Made by a program: the position numbers and the translations under genes. The notes beneath the pieces were generated by a model, which ran no database searches, was not told the DNA's origin, and saw only the letters and a program-made list of their open reading frames with translations. From Planctomycetaceae bacterium (GTDB lineage Bacteria > Planctomycetota > Planctomycetia > Pirellulales > Pirellulaceae), in assembly GCA_003455945.1 (NCBI GenBank), contig DMPQ01000320.1, positions 21,872-29,141 of the forward strand: 7,270 nucleotides of DNA, written 5' to 3'. Within the stretch, counting starts at the first letter, position 1; each line of letters starts with the position of its first letter. Below, in pieces: positions 1 through 4,870 of this stretch.

Positions 1-306
1 GAAGACGAAGCGTTCCGGATGCAGCCGGGCGAGATCTCGGGGCTGATCAACGTCGGCTCGAACTGGATCATCCTCAAGTGCCTGGGGCAGACCCAGCCGG
101 TCGTGCAGCAGCTGGACGACGTCCGCGAGGAGCTCACCTCGTACATTCGCGAACAGAAGCTCCGCTTGGCGATGGAGAACGAGTTCCAGCAGATCATGGC
201 AGCCGCGCAGATCGACAACTTCCTGGAAGGGACGACTCAGGCGCCGTCCGGAGCGCGAGCCGCTCGCGGCCAGGCGAATCTGCCGTTCGCTCCGACCAAT
301 CGCTGA
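1..306 (+). CDS. Parvulin-type peptidyl-prolyl cis-trans isomerase, C-terminal part (5' partial)
   Basis: The reading frame is open from base 1 to the TGA at 304-306, giving 101 residues, so the gene begins before the window. The first residues (EDEAFRMQPGEISGLINV, then GSNWIILKCLG) match the end of a PpiC/rotamase domain, where the family pattern is 'AF.L.PGE.S..V...G..II.L'. Such domains catalyse cis-trans isomerisation of prolyl bonds, often on proteins outside the cytoplasm. After the domain comes a charged, probably helical segment (LDDVREELTSYIREQKLRLAMENEFQQ in two stretches), a common C-terminal extension in SurA/PrsA-like proteins, then a Pro/Ala/Arg-rich tail. The N-terminus, any signal peptide and most of the catalytic domain are outside the window, so location and exact subfamily cannot be judged. 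The gene is followed by a hairpin terminator, suggesting it ends its transcript. The call rests on the short domain end, and I am fairly confident in it. Confidence 0.8.
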   Translation, partial: EDEAFRMQPGEISGLINVGSNWIILKCLGQTQPVVQQLDDVREELTSYIREQKLRLAMENEFQQIMAAAQIDNFLEGTTQAPSGARAARGQANLPFAPTNR

Positions 307-377
307 TCGTCCGCAGCGAACGACGCTCGGCGTCTGACGGCGCCGGCGATCGTATCGCGTATCGGAAACCTACGGAG

Positions 378-409
378 CGGCGGAGTCGACTCGAGCGACT
401 CCGCCGTTT
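378..409 (+). terminator. Hairpin terminator after the PPIase gene
   Basis: Two perfect 11-base arms, cggcggagtcg (378-388) and cgactccgccg (396-406), flank a 7-base loop (389-395). The stem is followed by TTT, then CGCG and TTTTC (413-418 region). This is a strong GC stem with a short, interrupted T tract, about 70 bp after the PPIase stop. It fits an intrinsic terminator, though the U tract is weak, so a Rho-assisted or RNA-stabilising role is possible. Confidence 0.7.
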
Positions 410-473
410 CGCGTTTTCGGCCCGAGCGGCGCCGCGTGCGCCGGTCAGGTCCATCCGTCCGCCACCGCACGAG

Positions 474-478
474 TGAGG
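474..478 (+). promoter_or_regulatory. Shine-Dalgarno sequence for the YjbQ-family gene
   Basis: TGAGG lies 6 bases before the ATG at 485, good spacing for initiation there. It argues against the in-frame GTG at 473, which overlaps the site, and makes the ATG at 491 (12-base spacing) less likely. Confidence 0.5.
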
Positions 479-484
479 TCGCTC

Positions 485-913
485 ATGCTGATGTTCCGCG
501 CCGAGTGCCGTCTGACCGAGTTCCGTCGCGGCTGTCACCTGATCACCCCTCAGGTCGTCGCATCGCTGCCGGAGATCGCTCGGATCGACACCGGCCTGCT
601 GCATGTCTTTCTGCGTCACACGTCGGCGTCGCTGACGCTGAACGAAAATGCCGATCCGGACGTGCGGCGCGACCTGACGATGGCGCTCGACAAACTGGCG
701 CCGGAGTCCTGGCCCTACGTCCACACGTGCGAAGGGCCGGACGACATGCCGGCGCACGTCAAGACCGCGCTCACCGACTCGTCCCTGACGCTGCCGATCG
801 CCGACGGTCGCCTGCACGTCGGCACGTGGCAAGGGATCTATCTGTGCGAGCATCGCGACCGCGGCGGGCGCCGCGAACTGACGGTGACCGCCTGGGGACT
901 GCCGGCGGCGTGA
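485..913 (+). CDS. yjbQ: YjbQ/UPF0047 family protein (secondary thiamine-phosphate synthase type)
   Basis: The 142-residue product matches the YjbQ family over its whole length (family members are about 135-140 residues). Diagnostic blocks are HTSASLTLNENADPDVRRD (45-63), EGPDDMPAHVK (83-93) and GTWQGIYLCEHR (113-124). Family members form a compact oligomeric fold with clustered conserved His residues, and E. coli YjbQ has weak thiamine-phosphate synthase activity, hence the TIGR00149 name. The true cellular role of the family is not settled. It is a soluble cytoplasmic protein with no signal peptide or membrane segment. I chose ATG 485 because TGAGG lies 6 bases before it. ATG 491 gives the family's usual N-terminal length and is a close alternative, and a GTG at 473 is in frame. 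The gene stands alone on its strand, between the upstream terminator and a convergent gene 28 bp away. No thiamine genes are visible next to it. Confidence 0.93.
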   Translation: MLMFRAECRLTEFRRGCHLITPQVVASLPEIARIDTGLLHVFLRHTSASLTLNENADPDVRRDLTMALDKLAPESWPYVHTCEGPDDMPAHVKTALTDSSLTLPIADGRLHVGTWQGIYLCEHRDRGGRRELTVTAWGLPAA

Positions 914-924
914 ACGAAGCTGCC

Positions 925-950
925 GACGACCGCGGGCGCAGTCAGTCGTC
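925..950. terminator. Weak inverted repeat between convergent genes
   Basis: gacgac (925-930) and gtcgtc (945-950) form a 6-bp stem with a 14-base loop in and around the 28-bp gap between the two convergent genes, extending over the end of the minus-strand gene. It could act as a shared terminator, but the stem is short and has no T tract on either side. Confidence 0.2.
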
Positions 951-1346
951 CGACTTCCCTTCGAGCACCGACTCTTCGACCCAGATCGGCAGCGGCGGAT
1001 CGGTCGTCACCGCGATCGCGATCGCATCGGACGGGCGCGCATCGACGTCGATCGGCTCGCCGTCCCGCTTCAGCCGGAGCTTGGCGAAGTAGGTGTGTTC
1101 CTTGAGCCCGTCGATCAGGACGCAGTCCAGTTCGGCTCCGAGCGCCGTCACCGTGTTGACGATCAGGTCGTGCGTCAGCGGGCGGGGTCGCTCGACACCT
1201 CGCACTCGCCGCTCGATGCTCGTCGCCTCGAACAGGCCGATGAAGATCCTGAGAGTCCGATCGCCGTCCTTCTCCTTGAGATCGATCGTCTGCTGATCGA
1301 GCAGTTCGCTGATGATGATCCGGAGCAGTTGCATCGGCACGAGCAT
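942..1346 (-). CDS. DUF151 / bifunctional nuclease (BFN) domain protein
   Basis: The 134-residue product is a stand-alone DUF151 (BFN) domain. Recognisable family blocks are RIFIGLFEATSIE (33-45), RPLTHDLIVNTVTALGA (55-71) and IDVDARPSDAIAIAV (99-113), ending in a short acidic tail. The 'PxTHDL' and 'DARPSDAIALA' blocks are the most conserved parts of the family. A plant member has been reported to have DNase and RNase activity, which gives the family its name. In bacteria the domain is widespread and the function mostly untested, so nuclease activity here is inference. No signal peptide or membrane segment is seen; it should be cytoplasmic. The start at 1346 is well supported by GGAGG at 1353-1357 with a 6-base spacer. 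A second Met four residues in (1334) lacks such a site. The frame stays open far upstream, antisense to the neighbouring enzyme gene, but that extension is not protein-like. A TATAAT element about 70 bp upstream fits its promoter. Confidence 0.92.
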   Translation of the reverse strand: MLVPMQLLRIIISELLDQQTIDLKEKDGDRTLRIFIGLFEATSIERRVRGVERPRPLTHDLIVNTVTALGAELDCVLIDGLKEHTYFAKLRLKRDGEPIDVDARPSDAIAIAVTTDPPLPIWVEESVLEGKSDD

Positions 1347-1352
1347 GAAGGA

Positions 1353-1357
1353 CCTCC
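1353..1357 (-). promoter_or_regulatory. Shine-Dalgarno sequence for the DUF151 gene
   Basis: On the minus strand GGAGG is followed by the 6-base spacer tccttc and then ATG (1346-1344). This is the strongest ribosome binding site in the window, and it decides the start against the long upstream open frame. Confidence 0.75.
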
Positions 1358-1415
1358 GCGAGCCGCTGCAGCGAGCGGCGATGGGACCGTACGGGTCATC
1401 CTCGACCCGAAGCGG

Positions 1416-1421
1416 ATTATA
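1416..1421 (-). promoter_or_regulatory. Candidate -10 element of the DUF151 gene
   Basis: The minus strand reads TATAAT, a perfect sigma-70 -10 hexamer in very GC-rich DNA. It lies about 70 bp upstream of the DUF151 start codon and would give a leader of about 60 bases. No convincing -35 hexamer is found at 16-18 bp: that stretch is C-rich on this strand. No TGn extension is seen. An imperfect palindrome (1424-1439) abuts it on the upstream side. The promoter is likely but unproven. Confidence 0.45.
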
Positions 1422-1423
1422 GG

Positions 1424-1439
1424 CGACGGTCGATCGTCG
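1424..1439. promoter_or_regulatory. Imperfect 16-bp palindrome beside the -10 element (possible operator)
   Basis: cgacggtcgatcgtcg matches its own reverse complement at 14 of 16 positions. It begins 2 bp from the minus-strand TATAAT, so it would lie between -10 and -35, where a repressor would block the polymerase. However CGATCG-rich palindromes are common in this genome, so chance is a serious alternative. Confidence 0.2.
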
Positions 1440-1529
1440 GCGGGGGGTGGACGCCGAACGCCGGAGTGCGGAGGATGCTGGATCGGGGGGATCGAGGTCG
1501 CTGCTCTCCCCTCGCGAAGCCCCGGCGTC

Positions 1530-1534
1530 AGGAG
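1530..1534 (+). promoter_or_regulatory. Shine-Dalgarno sequence for the cysteine-synthase-family gene
   Basis: AGGAG lies 10 bases before the ATG at 1545. The spacing is slightly long but acceptable. It favours this start over keeping the much longer open frame that extends back to about 1095. Confidence 0.45.
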
Positions 1535-1544
1535 CCCGAGCCGC

Positions 1545-2585
1545 ATGTTCTCCTTCGAGACCGATTCCCGCTCGTCGGCCCTCGCCGGCACGACCTGTTC
1601 CCCCTCGACGCCGCCGAGCGGCGAATCGCCGATTCTGTCGGGGGACGAGACGCCGGTCCGAACTCCCCCCTGCGTGCCGCGCTACGCGGCGCAGCTCGCT
1701 CCGACGCCGCTCGTCCCGGTCGTGCAGGACGACGTGACCGTCTGGTGCAAGCTCGAGTTCCTCAACCCGAGCGGCTCGACCAAGGATCGGATCGCCCGCT
1801 ACATCCTGGACAAGGCGTGGCGCCGCGGCGAACTGAACACCGGCACGACGGTCATCGAAGCGTCGAGCGGTTCGACCAGCATCGCGTTTGCGCTCGCCTG
1901 TGCGCAGATGGGACTCCGTTTCGTCGCGGTGATGCCCGAGGGGGTCAGCCACGAACGGACGTTGATCATTCGCGCCTTCGGCGGCGAAGTGCGACTGACG
2001 CCGAAGGAGGGCGGGATCCGCGGCGCGATCGCCGAAACGGAACGCCTGGCGGCGGAATGCGGCGGCTTCCTGCCGCGACAGTTCGCCAATCCGGACAACG
2101 CCGAAGCGCACCGACTGACGACGGCGCGCGAGATCCTCGACCAGATGCCGGGGCATGCGGTCGACGCGGTCGTCAGCGGAGTCGGTACGGGAGGGACGTT
2201 GGTCGGCATGTGGCAGGGGTTCCGCGAACAGGGATGTCGCTGTCTGCCGGTGCTCGCTCGTCCCGTCGATACCGGGGATCGTTTCGACGCCGAATGCTGC
2301 AGCTTCAGCGGCCGCATTCCGGGAGTCGCGGATGCGCTCAGTCGGATCTTCGCCGAAGCGAAGTTCGATCGGCTGAGAACGATCGAGGTGCGAGCCGACG
2401 ACGCGATCGCCACGGCGCGGCGGTTGATCGCCGCCGGCTTCCCGGTCGGCCCGAGCAGCGGGCTGAACGTCGAGGCGGCCAAGGCGATCGCTCGGGAACT
2501 GGGCCCCGATGCCCGCGTCGTCACGGTCTTTCCGGACCGGATGGAACGCTACTTCTCGACCGAACTCTTCGGTCGCGGCAGCTGA
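1545..2585 (+). CDS. PLP-dependent cysteine synthase family enzyme (CysK/CBS fold, variant Asn loop)
   Basis: The 346-residue protein has the fold-type II PLP pattern of O-acetylserine sulfhydrylase, cystathionine beta-synthase and related enzymes. The PLP-binding Lys is K80 in NPSGSTKDRIA (74-84). The phosphate-binding loop is GTGGT (214-218), and the Ser contacting the pyridine nitrogen is in PSSG (303-306). The C-terminal block is PDRMERYFST (330-339), where CysK usually has PDSGERYLST. The substrate loop reads ASSGSTS (106-112) where CysK has TSGNTG, so the Asn that contacts the cofactor is Ser110. SSGST loops occur in CBS-like cysteine desulfhydrases, so this may not be a biosynthetic OAS sulfhydrylase; cysteine desulfhydration or another beta-replacement is possible. 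No CBS regulatory domain or heme region is present. The first ~40 residues are Ser/Pro-rich and poorly conserved in appearance, so the real start could be later, but no internal Met is better placed. The enzyme should be cytoplasmic. It diverges from the DUF151 gene, with 198 bp between the starts. Confidence 0.88.
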   Translation: MFSFETDSRSSALAGTTCSPSTPPSGESPILSGDETPVRTPPCVPRYAAQLAPTPLVPVVQDDVTVWCKLEFLNPSGSTKDRIARYILDKAWRRGELNTGTTVIEASSGSTSIAFALACAQMGLRFVAVMPEGVSHERTLIIRAFGGEVRLTPKEGGIRGAIAETERLAAECGGFLPRQFANPDNAEAHRLTTAREILDQMPGHAVDAVVSGVGTGGTLVGMWQGFREQGCRCLPVLARPVDTGDRFDAECCSFSGRIPGVADALSRIFAEAKFDRLRTIEVRADDAIATARRLIAAGFPVGPSSGLNVEAAKAIARELGPDARVVTVFPDRMERYFSTELFGRGS

Positions 2586-2681
2586 CGTCGATCGGCGATC
2601 GGCTCGACGATCACCTCTCGATGTCTTTCCGTAGCGGCGTTCGCCGACCAGCCTTCGGTCGGTTGCGCCATGTGCTCGGCA

Positions 2682-2715
2682 GCGTTACGCAGTCGGCCGC
2701 GTTACGCAGTCGGCG
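2682..2715. repeat. Tandem repeat, two 17-bp units (first array)
   Basis: gcgttacgcagtcggcc (2682-2698) is followed at once by gcgttacgcagtcggcg (2699-2715); the units agree at 16 of 17 positions. The 17 bases before them (2665-2681) agree at about 10 of 17 positions and may be a decayed copy. The array is non-coding as far as I can see. Confidence 0.85.
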
Positions 2716-2722
2716 GCGTCAA

Positions 2723-2773
2723 GCCATCGGCTGCACCATGCCATCGGCTGCACCATGCGATCGGGTGCCACGT
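2723..2773. repeat. Tandem repeat, two exact 17-bp units plus a degenerate third (second array)
   Basis: gccatcggctgcaccat occurs at 2723-2739 and identically at 2740-2756. A third unit at 2757-2773 (gcgatcgggtgccacgt) agrees at 12 of 17 positions. The unit sequence differs from that of the neighbouring array, but the period is the same, and only 7 bp separate the two arrays. Confidence 0.85.
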
Positions 2774-3054
2774 CTTGGAGTCTCCCGACGAAACGTGACC
2801 GATCGTGAGCGGTCGTGTCGACGGACCGTTTCGCCGCTCCGCCGCCGACGGCGTTCGGCCGTCCGAATCCCTTCGCCCGCGCCGATCGGAAAAAAAGTCG
2901 AATCGGGTTGGCGGGTTCGCCGGCGGGGCGCCCATTTCATCGGTGGAGAGGGAGTGAGTCGGCGGGAATGCCGGGTGCCTCGCAGCGACTCCTCCTCTTG
3001 CGACGCCGTCAGCGCGTCTTCACCGAACTCCGTTCCCGGTCGAGAACCATCGCC

Positions 3055-4008
3055 ATGTCGTTTCGCTTCATCCGTCCGCTTTGGGCCGTCTGCGGAGCCG
3101 CCGCTCTTTCGCTCGGCCTGGCCGCTCCGGCTGCCGCCAATCAGGTTTCGGCTCGTATCGAAGGGTCGCTGCTGATCGTCCGCGGCGACAACCTCGGGAA
3201 TCAGATCATCGTCTCGCAGAATGCGGCCCTGGATCTGACGATCCGCGGCCAGAACGGGACGAAGGTCAACGGCCGCGACAGCGTCGTCTTTCGTCGAGCC
3301 GCGTTGCAGCAGGCCGACATCCGCATGGCCGGCGGCAACGACAGCGTCACCTTCACGAACTTCGCCGTCTCGAACGATCTCTACATGAACCTCGGCGCCG
3401 GGAACGACACCGTCCGCACCGGGTCGTCGGGGAGCTCGATCGGCGTCAATCTGACGATCGAAGGGGGACTCGGCACCGACACCGTCTCGCTGGCCGGCTG
3501 GGAAACGGGGCAGGATCTGTATGTCGACGGGCAGGGAGGGGTCCTGCAGGCGACCCTGACCGACACGTCGGTGATGGGGGTGCTGACCGTGATCGGCGAC
3601 ACGGCGAACGATCGGGTCACCCTGACTCGTTGCACCGTCGGCCTCGACACCTCGCTGGAACTCGGCCTCGGAGCCGACACGGTGACGGTGACCGACCTGC
3701 TCGGCTTCTCGTTCTGGGCGACGACCGATGAAGGGGCCGATCGGCTGACCCTCACCAGCGTCTCGGTGATGGAGGATTTCGGGATCTTTACCGGCACCGA
3801 GAACGATTTCGTCAGCTTGACGGACATCGTCAGCGGCAAGAATGTCTACGTCGGTACCGACGCCGGGGCGGACTCGGTGCAGGCTACCGATGTCTCGGCC
3901 GAGTTCGATGCGGTCTTCGAAGGGGGCGACGGCGTCGACTCGCTGACCGACCGCGGCATCTTCGGCGGCGAAAAGATCGAGATCAAGGAGTTCGAGATCT
4001 TCCCGTGA
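3055..4008 (+). CDS. Secreted 22-residue-repeat protein, probable beta-solenoid (function unknown)
   Basis: The 317-residue protein opens with a clear Sec signal peptide: basic MSFRFIR, a hydrophobic core at about 8-24, and an APAAA end giving a likely cut after A28. After a linker with its own beta-like segments (about 30-94), residues 95-293 form nine repeats of 22 residues (one of 24, one of 21), with a tenth partial copy to the end. The repeat core is roughly (N/A/T)D-x-V-x-L-T, a variable stretch, D-L-x-V, then G-x-G. This resembles RTX/hemolysin calcium repeats (GGxGxDxUx), but the period is 22 rather than 9, so I read it as a related or analogous beta-helix. The Asp and Gly residues could bind calcium. 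No anchor, LPXTG, PEP-CTERM or dockerin is seen, so it should be periplasmic or extracellular. The start at 3055 is set by the signal peptide; the frame is open further upstream but Arg-rich there. Its role is unknown; a surface, adhesion or matrix role is a guess. Confidence 0.85.
   Translation: MSFRFIRPLWAVCGAAALSLGLAAPAAANQVSARIEGSLLIVRGDNLGNQIIVSQNAALDLTIRGQNGTKVNGRDSVVFRRAALQQADIRMAGGNDSVTFTNFAVSNDLYMNLGAGNDTVRTGSSGSSIGVNLTIEGGLGTDTVSLAGWETGQDLYVDGQGGVLQATLTDTSVMGVLTVIGDTANDRVTLTRCTVGLDTSLELGLGADTVTVTDLLGFSFWATTDEGADRLTLTSVSVMEDFGIFTGTENDFVSLTDIVSGKNVYVGTDAGADSVQATDVSAEFDAVFEGGDGVDSLTDRGIFGGEKIEIKEFEIFP
3337..4005 (+). repeat. Coding repeat region: nine and a half 22-residue solenoid coils
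   Basis: Successive coils start at residues 95, 117, 141, 163, 185, 207, 228, 250, 272 and 294 of the secreted protein. Examples of the aligned cores are NDSVTF, NDTVRT, TDTVSL, NDRVTL, ADTVTV, ADRLTL, NDFVSL, ADSVQA and VDSLTD. The fourth coil (163-184, VLQATL) has lost the Asp. At DNA level the copies are divergent, so this is an old protein repeat, not a recent expansion. Confidence 0.8.
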
Positions 4009-4051
4009 GCGGCATCCCCGGCCGGTTCGGGATCCGATCCGAACGAGCGTC

Positions 4052-4086
4052 GAGCCCCCGAGATCGGCAACGGTCTTCGGGGGCTC
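4052..4086 (+). terminator. Hairpin after the secreted repeat protein gene
   Basis: gagcccccga (4052-4061) and tcgggggctc (4077-4086) form a perfect 10-bp stem with a 15-base loop. It starts 43 bp after the stop of the repeat protein and ends about 50 bp before the sigma factor start. There is no T tract after it, so it is terminator-like rather than a classic intrinsic terminator. It probably separates the two transcripts. Confidence 0.5.
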
Positions 4087-4137
4087 CCGTCGTCACTCCC
4101 GCCTGTTCCGATTGCCTCCGTTTCGGACCTCGATTCC

Positions 4138-4770
4138 ATGCCTGACGACTCGAACGGCTCCTCATCGCCCCTGAGCGGTCCCGCCGCTCCCGATAACGAC
4201 CGTTCGGAGGTTCGTCCGGCCAGCGGCGATGCGGACCTGCTGCTCCGGATTACCCGAGGGGATGCGAGTGCGGCCGAGGAGCTGGTCGATCGCCACTCTC
4301 CCCGCCTGCTCCGAGCGGCTCGGGCTCGCATCTCGTCGATGTTCTCCGCTCGGTTCGATCCGGAGGACATCGTCCAGTCGACCTTCCGGAGCTTCTTTCG
4401 CCGGGCTCGGACCGGGAGCTACGAGGCGCCGCGAGCCGGGGACCTCTTCAACCTGCTGATCGTCATCGCGCTTCGCAAGGTACGAGCTCGCGCGGTGGAG
4501 CATCAGGCCGCCTGTCGCGACGTCCGCCGGAGCGGCGAACCGGTGGAACAGGTCGCCGACGGTGACGATGATCGAAGTCTGCACGAGCTGCTCGTGACGA
4601 TCGACGAAGTCTGTCGCGGGCTCGGCGAATCGCATCGACGGATCGTCATGCTTCGCCTGGAAGGTTACACGATCGACGAGATCGCCGGGCGGTCCGAGCG
4701 CAGCCGCCGTACGGTCGAACGGGCCCTGCACGAGTTTCGCGCGGTCCTCGGCGAGTACTTCGCTCCCTGA
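4138..4770 (+). CDS. ECF-type RNA polymerase sigma factor (planctomycete type)
   Basis: The 210-residue protein has the two-domain ECF layout. An N-terminal Ser/Pro-rich tail of about 30 residues is followed by region 2 (about 31-118), including RFDPEDIVQSTFRSFFRRA (72-90) and FNLLIVIALRKVRARA (104-119), which would bind core polymerase and the -10 element. An acidic linker (139-146) leads to region 4 (about 148-205), whose helix-turn-helix GYTIDEIAGRSERSRRTVER (176-195) reads the -35 element. Together with core polymerase it would direct transcription of a target set. No separate anti-sigma factor with a zinc-binding motif is visible. Instead the next gene, 100 bp downstream on the same strand, is a Ser/Thr kinase, and in Planctomycetota such pairs suggest control by the kinase (inference). 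The ATG at 4138 lacks a strong Shine-Dalgarno sequence. A later start is possible because the N-terminal tail is not conserved in appearance. Confidence 0.9.
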   Translation: MPDDSNGSSSPLSGPAAPDNDRSEVRPASGDADLLLRITRGDASAAEELVDRHSPRLLRAARARISSMFSARFDPEDIVQSTFRSFFRRARTGSYEAPRAGDLFNLLIVIALRKVRARAVEHQAACRDVRRSGEPVEQVADGDDDRSLHELLVTIDEVCRGLGESHRRIVMLRLEGYTIDEIAGRSERSRRTVERALHEFRAVLGEYFAP

Positions 4771-4870
4771 CGTCCGACCCTCCCTCATCACGACGCGGTT
4801 CCTACAGCTCTGCGCTTCGACGACCGCATCCGAACAGGCCGATCTTCTTACGGGCACGAGAGTCGAGCTC

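Larger units (their letters stand above)
2586..3054. other. Gene-poor region of about 470 bp between the enzyme and the secreted-protein gene
   Basis: No open frame here reads like a protein on either strand: the candidates are Arg-, Ser- and Pro-rich shadows. It holds two 17-bp-period tandem arrays (2682-2715 and 2723-2773) and a run of seven A (2890-2896). A short CGATCG-rich inverted repeat just after the enzyme stop (gtcga 2587-2591, tcgac 2604-2608) is too weak to call a terminator. It must contain the promoter of the secreted-protein gene, but I see no clear -35/-10 pair and no strong Shine-Dalgarno sequence before 3055. Confidence 0.6.

Noticed and set aside
194..853. Minus-strand open frame of 219 codons
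   Set aside because: It is antisense to the YjbQ gene and the terminator region, of low-complexity Arg-rich composition, and without any domain.
1095..1544. Upstream extension of the cysteine-synthase-like frame
   Set aside because: It is antisense to the DUF151 gene and its upstream region, and gives a sequence unlike the family. AGGAG before 1545 supports the shorter start.
942..2156. Minus-strand open frame of 404 codons covering the DUF151 gene and extending far upstream
   Set aside because: Only the last 134 residues resemble a protein family. The upstream part is Arg/Ala-rich, antisense to the conserved cysteine-synthase-like gene, and a strong GGAGG sets the start at 1346.
2665..2773. 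Short CRISPR array
   Set aside because: The units are directly adjacent with no spacers, are only 17 bp long, and have no nearby cas genes.
2890..2896. Run of seven A, read as a minus-strand terminator T tract or a promoter element
   Set aside because: No stable hairpin precedes it on the minus strand, no gene ends there, and no -35/-10 pair can be formed around it.
2815..3054. Upstream extension of the secreted-protein frame
   Set aside because: It would bury the signal peptide 80 residues inside an Arg-rich, non-conserved leader.
1466..3175. Plus-strand open frame of 569 codons
   Set aside because: It is an Arg/Pro-rich frame-shifted shadow of the enzyme gene and of the start of the secreted-protein gene, with no recognisable domain.
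3337..4005. Genuine RTX / hemolysin calcium-binding nonapeptide repeats
   Set aside because: Single GxGxD-like cores recur every 22 residues, not as consecutive 9-residue GGxGxDxUx units. No type I secretion signal or neighbouring transporter is visible, and a Sec signal peptide is present instead.
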